Below are positions 8,737 through 18,494 of a stretch of 64,000 nucleotides of DNA, piece by piece. A model generated the notes under the pieces. It saw only the letters and a program-made list of their open reading frames with translations. It searched no databases and was not told the DNA's origin. Numbering within the stretch: the first letter of the stretch is position 1; every line of letters starts with the position of its first letter. The translations under genes and the position numbers were made by a program. Source of the DNA: Paraburkholderia fungorum (GTDB taxonomy: Bacteria; Pseudomonadota; Gammaproteobacteria; Burkholderiales; Burkholderiaceae); the NCBI RefSeq assembly GCF_003610895.1, contig NZ_MCAS01000031.1:1-64000 (forward strand), given 5' to 3'.

Positions 8737-9657
8737 CTACCCGCTTGTTTGTGCGCTTGCCTGCGCCTCGGCCTGCTCGAAAAGCCAGCGTGTAAACAGG
8801 CGCGCCGCCTGGTTCTCCGCGCGATCGTTCGGCGAAACGACGTAGTAGCCGCCACCGTGGCTGGCCGACGCTCGTGTGGCGCGCACCAGCAGCCCCTCGT
8901 TCAGACACGCATCGATCATATGACGCCAGCCGAGCACGACGCCCTGCCCGAGAATCGCCATTTGCACGAGTTGCGGATAATGATTGACGGCGACAGACTG
9001 CGGCGATCCTGGCATCGCCACGTTGTTGAGACGGAACCATTCGGGCCACGACATCCATTGCCGCTGACCGTCTTCCTGCACCAGCAATGTTTCATGCGCG
9101 AGATCGGCCGGCTCCAGCACGCGGCCGGCGAGATACCCGGGCGAACATACCGGGTACACGTCTTCGTCGAAAATGCGGCGAGCAGTGAAGTGTGGCGCTG
9201 CATGCTGGCGGATGTAGTACAGACCTACGTCGAATTCCGCGGGCGACAGCGATGCAAGTCCGTCGCGCACGATCATCCGGATCTTCACGTTCGGATGGGC
9301 GGCGCGAAACGCGCCCAGGCGTGGCGTAAGCCACAACACCGCTACACCCGACGAACACGCGATCGTCAACTCCAGGTCGCCGTATCGCTTCATCACATCC
9401 AGCGTGGCTTCCGAGCAATTGGCAAGCAGCCACTGCACATGGCTCGCGTAGCGCTCGCCGGCGATCGTCAGACGTAAGGCGCGGTGCTCGCGCACAAACA
9501 GCGAGCGACCGAGAAAGTCCTCCAGTTGCGCGATCTGGCGGCTGATCGCGCTTTGCGTCAGATGGAGCTCCACCGCCGCTTTAGTGAAACTGGCATGACG
9601 TACAGCCGATTCGAACGCGATCAGGCATTGAAGCGGCGGTAATGGGGCAATCCGCAT
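8737..9657 (-). CDS. LysR-family regulator, GcvA-like
   Basis: A 306-residue regulator whose N-terminus (LPPLQCLIAFESAVRHASF, then TKAAVELHLTQSAISRQIAQLEDFLG) is the GcvA-type helix-turn-helix, followed by the periplasmic-binding-protein-like sensor. It sits 249 bp upstream of the MHS transporter gene in the same orientation and is the obvious candidate regulator of that transporter-amidohydrolase pair. The 8488-8736 gap between them shows no gene and is presumably the regulated promoter. Confidence 0.92.
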   Translation of the reverse strand: MRIAPLPPLQCLIAFESAVRHASFTKAAVELHLTQSAISRQIAQLEDFLGRSLFVREHRALRLTIAGERYASHVQWLLANCSEATLDVMKRYGDLELTIACSSGVAVLWLTPRLGAFRAAHPNVKIRMIVRDGLASLSPAEFDVGLYYIRQHAAPHFTARRIFDEDVYPVCSPGYLAGRVLEPADLAHETLLVQEDGQRQWMSWPEWFRLNNVAMPGSPQSVAVNHYPQLVQMAILGQGVVLGWRHMIDACLNEGLLVRATRASASHGGGYYVVSPNDRAENQAARLFTRWLFEQAEAQASAQTSG

Positions 9658-9714
9658 GATGAGGGTGGCCGAGTGAGCTTGCCTCCATCATAGCGGGTCG
9701 AAGCGCGCTTCAAA

Positions 9715-10344
9715 TCAAGCCTGTGACGCAGCGCGTAAGCGCGCGATTTCCGCTTCCAGCGCCTCGATGCGCTGGTCCCGTTCCGCGAGCGCGGCGGCCA
9801 CGTCCGCTGCTTCGAAACGCTGCGGGATGTGCTGCGGGCAGTTCATATCCCACGCGTTGACCGTCATTGCGATCACTCGCTCGCCACGCGCCTTGTATCC
9901 CTGCGGCATCAGCTTTGCCAGCAGTTCGGGATCGTCTTCGACCACGCGCGCCTCGCCCCAAAGCTTGATGCGCCGCCGGCGCGCGTAGTCGATGAGGAAG
10001 AGATACGCCTTCGGGTTATCGGCGAGATTGCCCAGCGTGATGTATTGCCGATTGCCGGCGAAATCGGCGAACGCAATGGTGTGATCGTCGACTACATGCA
10101 AAAAACCGGCGGGACCGCCGCGATGCTGAATATAGGGCTGGCCTTCGTCGTTCGCGGTGGCGAAGAACACGCTCGTCTGCTGCTCGATGAAACTCGCGAC
10201 ATCCGGCGTGATACGCGTCTCCCAACCGCGGTCGGTCTCCATGCGCGCATACGCATCACGTGAACCATTACGGGCCTGGATCGCCTTCACCGTCGGCGTG
10301 AAGGCGATGTCGCTCGGGTACGGGTGGGGAGGTGCGTGATTCAT
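9715..10344 (-). CDS. Pyridoxamine 5'-phosphate oxidase-family FMN protein
   Basis: A 209-residue soluble protein with a split-barrel flavin fold. Characteristic pieces are FFATANDEGQPYIQHRGGP (about residues 54-72), FADFAGNRQYITLGNL, and the IKLWGEARVV strand. The last 35 residues form a short coiled coil (AALAERDQRIEALEAEIARL), a common tail in this COG3576-like group. AGGAG precedes the ATG. It stands alone between a LysR gene and an MFS gene, so its substrate is unknown. It is probably not true PdxH, because the PLP-binding signature is absent. Confidence 0.88.
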   Translation of the reverse strand: MNHAPPHPYPSDIAFTPTVKAIQARNGSRDAYARMETDRGWETRITPDVASFIEQQTSVFFATANDEGQPYIQHRGGPAGFLHVVDDHTIAFADFAGNRQYITLGNLADNPKAYLFLIDYARRRRIKLWGEARVVEDDPELLAKLMPQGYKARGERVIAMTVNAWDMNCPQHIPQRFEAADVAAALAERDQRIEALEAEIARLRAASQA

Positions 10345-10499
10345 TGAACGGCTCCTGTCTCGCGGGTAAGCCCGCAGGTTGCACGCTCAACGTTACCGGC
10401 TTCCATCTTTAAAGAGAACCCGGCGAAATCGGGAATCTGACTTTCAGAAAGCGAGAGGATGCGATCACGCCTTCGTTGAACACGACGCGCCGGGCGTCT

Positions 10500-11765
10500 C
10501 TACGAATGACTCGGCGCCAACCCCTCTTCCCGCTCCAGCGAGCGCGTGCGCTTGAGTTCCGGAAAGAAGCGCATCCACAGCAGGGCGATGGTGATCGTCG
10601 CGATGCCGCCTACCAGCACGGCCGGTTGCGCGCCCCACCAACCTGCGGTCACACCCGATTCGAATTCGCCGAGTTGGTTCGAGGTCCCGATGAAAAGCGA
10701 GTTGACCGCGCTGACCCGGCCCAGCATTTCGTCCGGCGTGCGCAGTTGAACAAGCGACAGGCGCACCACCACGCTGATGGTGTCGGACGCCCCCAGCACC
10801 ATCAAGGCAAGAAGCGACACGAAAAATTCATGCGACAGACCGAATACGACAGTGGCCGTGCCAAACGCAATCACGCCACCGAACATCGCGGCGCCTGGCC
10901 GGTTGCGCAGCGGAAAATGCGCGAGCCAGATGGTGCCCGCGAGCGCGCCGATGGCGGTACCCGAGCGCAACAGGCCAAGACCGAGCGGTCCGGTATGCAG
11001 GATGTCGCGTGCGAAAACCGGCAACAGCGCCGTCGCGCCGCCGAACAGCACAGCGAACAGATCCAGCGACAATGCGCCGAGGATCACCGGTTCCCTGCGG
11101 ATAAAAGCGATGCCCGAGAATACCGATTCGAGCGTAACCGGCGCGCGGCTCGCCAACCTGGCCTGCAATGGAATGGCCCACACTGAGGCGGCGGCCGCGG
11201 CGAACGACAGCGTGCATGCGAGGTAGGCCACATCCGGACCGATGCCGTACAGCAGGCCGCCCAGTGCCGGACCCGCGATCTGGGCGGATTGATTGGCGGA
11301 GGTGGCCCATGCCGTGGCTTTGGGCAATTGCCCGCGCGGCACGACGCCCGGCAACAGCGATGCGACCGCGGGAGACTCGAAGGCGCGGGCCGCGCCCACG
11401 CATGCGGCCAATACATAGATGACCGGCGCGCTAATCCAGCCGCCGAACGTGCCGAAGGCGAATAACAATGCAGCGACGCTTTCGAGGCTCTGACAGATGG
11501 CCGCGATCCGGCGACGGTCGTAGCGGTCGGCGACATGGCCGACCACGAGCGTCAGCAGGAACATCGGCAGAAATTGGGCAAGACCGACGAGGCCCAGTGC
11601 GAAGGCGCTATGCGTTAGCGCGTAGATGTGCCAGCCCATTGCGACGGCGAGCATCTGGAACGACAGCGACGAGAGGATACGGGTACACCAGAAACGCTGG
11701 AACGGAGGGTGTTTTGGCAAACTGAAGCTAGAGTCGCCGACGGGGTCGGCCGGAGGTCGGGGCAT
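10500..11765 (-). CDS. MFS exporter, EntS-like (MFS_3 family)
   Basis: A 421-residue inner-membrane transporter with about twelve helices. The segments GHVADRYDRRRIAAICQ (loop 2-3) and the pattern F.RFW..R.LS...FQM..VA..W..Y at the N-terminus fit the EntS/enterobactin-exporter branch of MFS permeases. No siderophore genes are adjacent, so the substrate is open; general drug or metabolite efflux is equally likely. The next gene upstream, the P1 peptidase, is on the same strand but separated by 130 bp containing a short GGCCGC-GAGA-GCGGCC hairpin. Confidence 0.86.
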   Translation of the reverse strand: MPRPPADPVGDSSFSLPKHPPFQRFWCTRILSSLSFQMLAVAMGWHIYALTHSAFALGLVGLAQFLPMFLLTLVVGHVADRYDRRRIAAICQSLESVAALLFAFGTFGGWISAPVIYVLAACVGAARAFESPAVASLLPGVVPRGQLPKATAWATSANQSAQIAGPALGGLLYGIGPDVAYLACTLSFAAAAASVWAIPLQARLASRAPVTLESVFSGIAFIRREPVILGALSLDLFAVLFGGATALLPVFARDILHTGPLGLGLLRSGTAIGALAGTIWLAHFPLRNRPGAAMFGGVIAFGTATVVFGLSHEFFVSLLALMVLGASDTISVVVRLSLVQLRTPDEMLGRVSAVNSLFIGTSNQLGEFESGVTAGWWGAQPAVLVGGIATITIALLWMRFFPELKRTRSLEREEGLAPSHS

Positions 11766-11895
11766 TGGTTTCTTGCTCTCTACTAGGCTGGCTTGGGCGG
11801 CAGCCAGTTTAGAGCAAGTTTATTTATTTTGTTTTTACACTTACGCAGTGCTTTCTTTTTGTAAGGCCGCGAGAGCGGCCCTTCCATGAGAGATG

Positions 11896-13014
11896 TCACC
11901 GATTCTGGCTATCAGGCTTCCATCCCACGTCACGAAGCGCGGACAGCAAGCGTTCAGCGCCGATCGCCTCCACGCGAGCGCCGCGCGCGCTCATATCCGT
12001 AGCAGCCAGCAGGGCATTGACGATGGCTTCTTCCACGGCCTCCGCCGCAGCCGAAAACAACGCGGACATGTGATCGTTATTCACCATCTCCACGGCCGTG
12101 GTGGGCTTCCCAACGCACCCATAGTTGACCGCCGGCAGTTCCGAATTTCCCACCGAAAAGGCCAGGAAGATGTCACCGCTAGAATCTTCAGTGCCTCCTC
12201 CCATGCGGGCGATCCCAACACTCGCACGCTGTGCGAGGCGCGTGCACTGATGCGGCAGCAAAGGCGCATCGGTTGCGAGCGTCACGGCAATCGAGCCCAT
12301 GCCCGGTTCTCCTGTACGCCCTCCTTGCGTTTGTCTGAACGGTGAATGCATGTCCCCGAGCACTTCGCCCACCGGATACCCCGCCACCCTCAGCGCGTCG
12401 CGCCGGCCATAGTTCGCCTGCACCAATGCCCCAACGGTCCAGCCGCCTTCAGCCGGCTTCAACACTCTCGATGCCGTGCCGATTCCTCCCTTGAACTCAT
12501 GGCAGATCATGCCCGTGCCGCCGCCTACGTTTCCCTCCCTCACCTCCCCCGTGCGTGCTTCGGCTCGCGCTCGCCGCACATGATCCGCGGTGACGTGCTG
12601 CCCCCATATATCGTTGAGCAGTCCGTCGTAGGTTTCAAGCACGACCGGCATGCACCAGTACACGTCCCCGTTGGCTTCGTGCCGCTCCGCCGCGACCAGC
12701 GCGTCGCGCACCACGCCCACGCTATGGGTGTTGGTGTATGCAATCGGCGTCGTCAGCAAGCCCGCCTCGCGTATCCATTCGAGACCGGTTGCGTCGCCGT
12801 TGCCGTTCAGGATGTGACATCCCGCAAAGCAAGGCGCCATGCGCGCACTGCCCGCACGCGGTTCGATGATGGTCACGCCCGTGTGCACCGAGGCATCTCC
12901 CGCTTCCACATTCAGCGTGTGATGTCCGACACGGACACCGGCGACATCGGTAATCGCATTGAAACGCCCTGGCGTACCACGCCCGATACGGATGCCGAGT
13001 TCCCTTGTACGCAT
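11896..13014 (-). CDS. P1-family (DmpA/BapA-type) aminopeptidase
   Basis: A 372-residue self-processing hydrolase. DmpA-family enzymes cut themselves before an N-terminal serine nucleophile and then release D- or beta-amino acids from amides and peptides. The candidate cleavage point is G240-S241 in GMGSIAVTLATDAPLLPHQ, which matches the conserved family site. GNVGGGTGMICHEFKGGIGTAS and SSGDIFLAF are further family segments. The gene starts 18 bp after the APC permease stop on the same strand, so uptake and cleavage of an amino-acid derivative are probably coupled. Confidence 0.9.
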   Translation of the reverse strand: MRTRELGIRIGRGTPGRFNAITDVAGVRVGHHTLNVEAGDASVHTGVTIIEPRAGSARMAPCFAGCHILNGNGDATGLEWIREAGLLTTPIAYTNTHSVGVVRDALVAAERHEANGDVYWCMPVVLETYDGLLNDIWGQHVTADHVRRARAEARTGEVREGNVGGGTGMICHEFKGGIGTASRVLKPAEGGWTVGALVQANYGRRDALRVAGYPVGEVLGDMHSPFRQTQGGRTGEPGMGSIAVTLATDAPLLPHQCTRLAQRASVGIARMGGGTEDSSGDIFLAFSVGNSELPAVNYGCVGKPTTAVEMVNNDHMSALFSAAAEAVEEAIVNALLAATDMSARGARVEAIGAERLLSALRDVGWKPDSQNR

Positions 13015-13032
13015 TGCCTGTTTTCCTTCGAT

Positions 13033-14436
13033 TCAAAGTTCGCGAAACGTCACGCTATGACGTGCCCACGCCGCATACATCGCGAGCGCCAACACTAGTA
13101 ATCCACCAATGATGTACAGATCCGTAGGCTTGGCCGCGCTCTGCATTGTCGTGTACAACGTGTAGGTTGCGCCGACGATCGCCACCAGCGGCGGCAGCGG
13201 CCACAACGGCATCCGGTAGTGATGCTCGACATCGCGTCGCACGACGCGGCTGGCCAGCGCCGCCACCGCAATCACGATGTAGATCACGAGCAGCAGGTCC
13301 ACCGTGAACGCGGTCAGCTCATCGAGGCTCGATACGAAAAGCAGCAGTGCCGACGGAACCGCAAGCGTCAACGTGGCAAGCCAGGGCGAATCGAAGCGCG
13401 GGTGAATGCGCGTGAACGCATGATTGCAGCTACGCACCCATAATGCGTGACGGCCGCTGCTATACAGCAGACGTCCCACCTGAATCACGATTGCGATGAT
13501 TGCGTTGAACACCGACAGGAAAATCCCCGCGCTCACCACCCGCATGATGACCGGATTACTGAGTTCGCGGACCACATAGCCTATCGGATCCGCGCTCTTC
13601 GACATATCGATCAGCGAAGGCGCGCCGAGCACGATCGCGGTCAATGGGATCAGTTCGATCAGCAGGATGGCCAGCAGCGAATACATGACGGCTTTCGCGA
13701 CACTGCGATTGCCCCCTTCGAGGTCCTCAGCGAGGAACACCGCGGCGCCGAAACCGTTGTAGCAGAAGATCGCCGTGCCCACGGCCGGAATAATGGCGGC
13801 CGCGGTCGCCGAAATCAGCGTACCGTTGCTCGCGACTTGAGGGTGGACCAACGCACTGATGGCGCGATGCGGCTCCGAGAATCCCAGGTAGGCAATCAGG
13901 AGGAGTACTAGCACTTCGACCGTCAGGAACGCACCGGTGATCCACGCGTTGGTCTTGATGTTGAGAATGCCGAGCACGTAGCTGAGTACGACGATCGCGA
14001 GCGCCACCGACTGATTGCTGAAGTTCGTACCGAAGGCATTGTTGAGATACGGCGCCGCGCCGCTTGCCAGCACGGCCGGAATGAACACGCTGACCGCCAG
14101 CACCGCGATAAAGGTCAGATAGCCCGGCAACGCGCCGAACACCCGTTTCGCCATCACATACTCGCCACCGGCGCTGCGATGCGCCGCGCTCAATTCCGCA
14201 TAGCACAACGCGAAAGCCAGCGCGAGCACGCCGCCTAGCAGGAACGACAGCACCGCCCCGCTGCCCGCCTGCTGGATCGCAAACGGCGCGATCACGAAAA
14301 TGGAACTGGCGGGCGTCACCCCAGATACGGTAATCATCACCACATCCCGCACGCTGAGCGACTGCTTCAGCGCGCCGGATGTGCCCAGCCCTGCGGGGAC
14401 GGCTTGCGCCGCAACCGACGTTTCCGTGATCGCCAT
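13033..14436 (-). CDS. APC-family amino acid permease
   Basis: A 467-residue inner-membrane permease with about twelve helices. The first helix region SVRDVVMITVSGVTPASSIFVI has the unwound Gly/Ser stretch used for substrate binding in APC proteins, and ELSAAHRSAGGEYVMAKRVFG is the conserved helix 2-3 region. I choose the start at 14436 (MAITETS) because AAGGAGAGGACG lies just before it; a start 12 codons upstream lacks a good site. It forms an operon with the DmpA-type peptidase and is divergent from a LuxR regulator, with 121 bp between start codons. Confidence 0.92.
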   Translation of the reverse strand: MAITETSVAAQAVPAGLGTSGALKQSLSVRDVVMITVSGVTPASSIFVIAPFAIQQAGSGAVLSFLLGGVLALAFALCYAELSAAHRSAGGEYVMAKRVFGALPGYLTFIAVLAVSVFIPAVLASGAAPYLNNAFGTNFSNQSVALAIVVLSYVLGILNIKTNAWITGAFLTVEVLVLLLIAYLGFSEPHRAISALVHPQVASNGTLISATAAAIIPAVGTAIFCYNGFGAAVFLAEDLEGGNRSVAKAVMYSLLAILLIELIPLTAIVLGAPSLIDMSKSADPIGYVVRELSNPVIMRVVSAGIFLSVFNAIIAIVIQVGRLLYSSGRHALWVRSCNHAFTRIHPRFDSPWLATLTLAVPSALLLFVSSLDELTAFTVDLLLVIYIVIAVAALASRVVRRDVEHHYRMPLWPLPPLVAIVGATYTLYTTMQSAAKPTDLYIIGGLLVLALAMYAAWARHSVTFREL

Positions 14437-14557
14437 CGTCCTCTCCTTTGCAATGATTTTTTCAGCGTCCATACTTGAGCACTGTTCGGCGGAGTGTAGG
14501 AAGCCAATTTACACAGCGCTATTACCGCTTAGGGTTACGCCAATTAGGTGGAGACGC

Positions 14558-15361
14558 ATGGATCGACTGTTCACGGAAGTAGCAATGCATCAGGCGCTGG
14601 CGCGCGTGATCGACCAATTGGGTGCGCCCAGGTTCTGGCGGAATCTGATACTTCTGCTCAACGAAATCGCGCCGTTTGACAATGCGCTGGCGGTGCTCGT
14701 CGGTCAGGATGGCGTGCCACGCGTGCTGGAAGAATTCGATACCGGGGGTACGGACAAGCCTTCGCCGGTGCCGCTTTATCTGAACGGACTGTACGTGCTC
14801 GATCCTTTTCTACAGGCCGCACACGATGGCCTGGCCGACGGACTGTACCGGCTCGAGGAGGTGGCGCCGGATCTGTTTCGGCAAAGCGAATACTTCCTGA
14901 GTTACTTTCGCGACGCGGTTGGGGAAGATGAGTTGCAGCTGATCGTCAAGATTGCGCCTGCGGGTGGCGTCGTATCGCTGTCGTTGGGCGCGAAGACGCG
15001 ATTCGATGTGGAGGCGCTCGGGCGGCTTTCCGTTTGCACACCCTGGTTAATTGCGACGATACGACAGCATGTGGCGCGTCTTGCCACCGAGCCCGGCAAG
15101 AGCGTGGAAAGCGGCGATCTTTCCGGACGGGTCGAGCGCGCGCTAGCGGGGTTTGGAGCGGAGTTGCTGTCGGAGCGGGAAATGGCGATTGCGCGGTTGG
15201 TGTTGCGCGGCAACTCATCCAAAGCGATTGCCGAACGGCTGGCGATTTCGCCGGAGACGGTGAAGGTGCACCGGCGGAATCTTTATAACAAGCTCGGCAT
15301 CTCGACGCAGCCCGAACTATTTTCGTTGTTTATTCAGGCGCTGGGGCATGAGGCGGGATAG
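14558..15361 (+). CDS. LuxR-family transcriptional regulator
   Basis: A 267-residue regulator with a C-terminal LuxR helix-turn-helix at about residues 205-262 (LSEREMAIARLVLRGNSSK, then AIAERLAISPETVKVHRRNL). The N-terminal 190 residues are a sensor-like domain that I cannot assign to the acyl-homoserine-lactone family. The start at 14558 follows AGGTGGAGACGC; longer frames run into the divergent permease gene. The position back-to-back with the permease-peptidase operon makes those genes its likely targets, with the inducer probably an amino acid derivative (inference). Confidence 0.9.
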   Translation: MDRLFTEVAMHQALARVIDQLGAPRFWRNLILLLNEIAPFDNALAVLVGQDGVPRVLEEFDTGGTDKPSPVPLYLNGLYVLDPFLQAAHDGLADGLYRLEEVAPDLFRQSEYFLSYFRDAVGEDELQLIVKIAPAGGVVSLSLGAKTRFDVEALGRLSVCTPWLIATIRQHVARLATEPGKSVESGDLSGRVERALAGFGAELLSEREMAIARLVLRGNSSKAIAERLAISPETVKVHRRNLYNKLGISTQPELFSLFIQALGHEAG

Positions 15362-15403
15362 GTATTCTTCAAAGTCGAGTGACAGTCAATTACCGGTGGC
15401 ATC

Positions 15404-15655
15404 TCACCCGCCTTCGGAAATCTCATCAACGCGCCGCTTGCCTTCAACATACCCGGCTTCACGGGCCGCTTCTTCACTGGGAAACGGGGCAACCAGTTCC
15501 TCGAAGCGAATGCTCTGCCCAGCAATGTGGGCATGCGCGCCATGCCGACAGATGTACGCCGAGTAATGCCACAAGGTGTCAGGCGCCGGCGGACCGTATG
15601 CCAGGATCGGAAGAACCCAGACCTCATACCCGTTGTGCTCGATCTTGTCCCACAT
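15404..15655 (-). CDS. Small protein of unknown function (83 residues)
   Basis: The start MWDKIEHNGYEVWVLPI is supported by GGAG six bases upstream. The protein is acidic and aromatic (YEVWVLPILAYG, LWHYSAYICRHG) with no membrane segment. The central FPSEEAAREAGYVEGKR looks like a helix found in short stress- or plasmid-type hypotheticals in Burkholderiales, but I do not recognise a family. It is followed 86 bp away (gene order on the minus strand: 15742-16050 first) by nothing conserved, so function is unknown. Confidence 0.6.
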   Translation of the reverse strand: MWDKIEHNGYEVWVLPILAYGPPAPDTLWHYSAYICRHGAHAHIAGQSIRFEELVAPFPSEEAAREAGYVEGKRRVDEISEGG

Positions 15656-15741
15656 GGCAGTCTCCAATCGCAATTCGAAGGAATCTTGTTCAAGTGCCGC
15701 GGCATGAAAACCGGATGCGCGCGACCCCGCCGGTTGCTTCG

Positions 15742-16050
15742 TCAAACGTGTGGAAGATCGTCGATGGACTTTTCAACGCTGCCATCGGGCTCCTCCGTGT
15801 CGATTCCGTCGGGGCCATTGGTGTGCGGAACGATCTTTATTTTCGGCCCCAGGAATCTCACCCCACCGAGGGTAAAGAGGGACCAGCCTACGTCTCCCGC
15901 GCGGATCGCTTTGACCACCTCGGCCACCTCGACGATTGCGGCTGGCGACAGGCAATCGTGCGTCCTCAGGTCGATGGGCGCCCAGCGCACATGCGTGACA
16001 CGATCAGTTGCAGCGTTAATGCGTACGCCGTCAATAGCAAACGCAGCCAT
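15742..16050 (-). CDS. Small protein of unknown function (102 residues)
   Basis: Begins MAAFAIDGVRINAATDRVTH with GGAGGT seven bases upstream, a strong ribosome site that favours this start over the one 15 bases earlier. The sequence contains a beta-rich N-terminus and a helix (PAAIVEVAEVVKAIRAGD) and ends with an acidic tail. No family is recognised. It lies just upstream of the other small gene on the same strand, so both may be co-transcribed. Confidence 0.6.
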   Translation of the reverse strand: MAAFAIDGVRINAATDRVTHVRWAPIDLRTHDCLSPAAIVEVAEVVKAIRAGDVGWSLFTLGGVRFLGPKIKIVPHTNGPDGIDTEEPDGSVEKSIDDLPHV

Positions 16051-16203
16051 ATCTACCTCCATCACCCCGACAAAGGAATCTTCATATTATGCCCCGCTTC
16101 TTTTGCGGCCTTCGGCCCCTGCGCGGGACGGGATCGTCCGCGAAGACGACGCCGGCGACGCGCCACACATCGAGCATTTTTCGGTGCACGCGATGTTCGT
16201 CAA

Positions 16204-16980
16204 TCACAGCGCGAACAAGCGCCCCAGATGCGGTTCGCAATCCTCTACACCCGCGAGGCGCAACGCATGCCACGCCATCGCGAAGTTGCTCGATATCACG
16301 GGTTTGCCGGTCCTTGCCTCGAACTCCGGAATGAGCCCGGCAATGCGCAAACTCGTGCAAGACACGAAAACAGCGTCCACGTCGGGGCTTTGTGCAAGAT
16401 GCTCGACGCCGGCCCGCAGGGAGGTCGCGTCAATCCGCGCCACTTCGTTGTCGTTCGCATGCTCGAACGAGGCCATGCGCGTGACGCCGACACCGCGCGC
16501 CTCGATATAGTCGCGCATGGTGTCGTTGATCGCACGCACATAGGGCGTCAACAGTGCGACGCGCTGCGTACCCAGCGCACGCAACGCAGCGAGCGCGGCG
16601 GTGATCGGCGTGGTGCACGCGACACCTGGACGCGCTTCGTGAATGCGCGCGAACACGTTTTCCTCGCCGATCACCATGGATGCCGACGTGCAGCCAAACG
16701 CCACGACATCGATCCGCTCGCCTGGTCGGATCAGCGCCACTGCCGCCGCAATGCGGGATTCCATTTCCCTCAGCCGTTCGGGCGTGATGTCCGCCGAGTT
16801 GTACACGCGGCTTTCGTAGAACGCCACGCCGTCCTGCGTCAACAGCCTGCGCCATTCATGTTCGATCGTATGATCGGTGGCGAGCACCACGAGACCCACC
16901 GCGGCACGCCGGCAGATGCCGTCGTCCAGCGCGAAATCCAGTTTTGCATAGACCGCGTCGTGCAGTGCATTCGTGCTCAT
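16204..16980 (-). CDS. Maleate isomerase / arylmalonate decarboxylase-family enzyme
   Basis: A 258-residue cytoplasmic enzyme of the aspartate/glutamate racemase superfamily. Both catalytic cysteines are visible: FGCTSASMVIG near residue 97 and SCTSLRIAG near residue 208, the pattern typical of maleate cis-trans isomerase and AMDase relatives rather than MurI. The ATG overlaps the stop of the DadA-like gene (ATGA at 16977-16980), implying translational coupling. Together they suggest a short pathway in which an amino acid is oxidised and its product isomerised or decarboxylated. Related proteins also occur in ectoine degradation, so the substrate remains open. Confidence 0.86.
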   Translation of the reverse strand: MSTNALHDAVYAKLDFALDDGICRRAAVGLVVLATDHTIEHEWRRLLTQDGVAFYESRVYNSADITPERLREMESRIAAAVALIRPGERIDVVAFGCTSASMVIGEENVFARIHEARPGVACTTPITAALAALRALGTQRVALLTPYVRAINDTMRDYIEARGVGVTRMASFEHANDNEVARIDATSLRAGVEHLAQSPDVDAVFVSCTSLRIAGLIPEFEARTGKPVISSNFAMAWHALRLAGVEDCEPHLGRLFAL

Positions 16981-18221
16981 TTCAGTGTCATCCCTGTCAT
17001 GTCGATCTCGGGTTGCCGCCCGGCCATGATGTCCGCCAGCAGTTTCGCGGTGCCGCAAGACATGGTCCATCCCATGTGTCCGTGCCCGGTGTTCAGGTAC
17101 AGATTCCTGTGACGCGTGCGGCCAATCAACGGTGTGCCCTCCGGCGTCATCGGGCGCAATCCTGCCCAATAGGACGGACTGTCATAGTCGGCGCCGCCGG
17201 GAAACAGTTCGCGGGCGGCTCGCAGCATGGTCGTGAAATCGGCGGGGGTATGGCGCGTGTCATAGCCGGCGAATTCCGCGGTTGCGGTAAAGCGCAGCCT
17301 GTCGCCAAAACGCGCCCACGCGACAAGGTTGTTCTCGTCGACACCACCCAGATCCGGCGGACGGTGATCCGGCCCAACCGGGAACGTGGCCGAATAGCCC
17401 TTTACCGGATACACAGGCAGCCGATAACCCAGGCGACGCGCAATAATCGGCGACCAGGAACCAAGCGCCAGCACGAATTCGTCACCTCGCACGAGTCCCG
17501 CTGACGTACGCACTCCGGTTATCTGGTCGCCTGACGCCTCGATTGCGCTGATCGGCGTATCGAACTCGAATTGCACGCCAAGGCCTTCACACGCCTTCTT
17601 CAACGCGCGGGTGAACAGGTGCGCATCGCCGCTTTCGTCGGTTGGGCAATAGATTGCACCGGCAATCCTGTCGCGCGCGCCGCCAAGCGCGGGTTCCCGT
17701 GTCACGACCTGCGCCGCGTCGAGTGTTTCCAGCGGCAGGCCGTTGTCCTTGAGAATCGACATGTTCTGCGTGCCGCGCGCAAACGATGCTTCGTCGCGAT
17801 AGAGATACAACAGGCCGTGACTAATACGGTCGTACTGCAGATGCTCGGCGGCGCTCAGCTGCTGCAGTTGCGTCTGCGCGTAGCGGCAGAGCGCGACCTT
17901 GCGCGTCGTGTTCACGCGGGAGCGTTCCGCCGTGCAGTTTCGCAGGAACTGGAGGCACCAGATCCACATGTGCGGGTCCGCGTTGAGTTTCAGGCGCAGC
18001 GCCTGCCCATCGACAAAAAGCGACTTCAGCAGAATTTTCGGCGCACGCGGCGAGGCCCATGTATAGGAGTGCCCCGGCGCAACCAGGCCGGCGTTGGCAA
18101 AACTGGTCTCGAGCGCGACGCCCGGCCGGCGATCGATCACGGTGACCTCGCGGCCCTCTTTCGCAAGGTACCAGGCCGCCGTGACACCTGCGATTCCGCC
18201 CCCCAGCACGACGCTTTTCAT
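16977..18221 (-). CDS. FAD-dependent D-amino acid dehydrogenase (DadA-like)
   Basis: A 414-residue flavoprotein of the DAO family. The FAD-binding GxGxxG motif is at residues 7-12 (GGGIAG), followed by the acidic end of strand 2 in VTVIDRRPG. The C-terminal GLRPMTPEGTPLIGRT and YLNTGHGHMGWTMSCGTA are typical of DadA, which oxidises D-amino acids to keto acids and passes electrons to the respiratory chain. It heads a two-gene operon with the isomerase-family gene and is divergent from the Liv-type ABC importer. It is one of several DadA paralogues expected in this group, so D-alanine need not be the substrate. Confidence 0.9.
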   Translation of the reverse strand: MKSVVLGGGIAGVTAAWYLAKEGREVTVIDRRPGVALETSFANAGLVAPGHSYTWASPRAPKILLKSLFVDGQALRLKLNADPHMWIWCLQFLRNCTAERSRVNTTRKVALCRYAQTQLQQLSAAEHLQYDRISHGLLYLYRDEASFARGTQNMSILKDNGLPLETLDAAQVVTREPALGGARDRIAGAIYCPTDESGDAHLFTRALKKACEGLGVQFEFDTPISAIEASGDQITGVRTSAGLVRGDEFVLALGSWSPIIARRLGYRLPVYPVKGYSATFPVGPDHRPPDLGGVDENNLVAWARFGDRLRFTATAEFAGYDTRHTPADFTTMLRAARELFPGGADYDSPSYWAGLRPMTPEGTPLIGRTRHRNLYLNTGHGHMGWTMSCGTAKLLADIMAGRQPEIDMTGMTLK

Positions 18222-18494
18222 GCGCGCCCTCCTTACTCATCGCTTAAATATAGCGCCGCTGGCGCGTCGAAAGGAGGTTTATACGCGGATACCCTAGCCC
18301 GCCCAATCGGCGGCGAGACCTATCATGAAAGGAACACTTTCGTAACCGCCGCGCGATAGGCCTGTCAGCCGATCCATTGGGCTGGCGAATGCTGCATTGC
18401 ACGCAATGCGCGCGTTTTCGTCCGTTTTCTGATGTCACCGGTCTATCCGCGTGGCGGATCGCTTTGATCCCTTTCACAATAAGGAGTCACTAAC
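18222..18494. promoter_or_regulatory. Divergent promoter region between the dadA-like and livK-like genes
   Basis: A 273-bp intergenic region between two outward-facing operons. No gene is visible in it. An AAGGAG ribosome site precedes the livK-like start at 18495. No operator could be recognised by eye. Confidence 0.5.
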
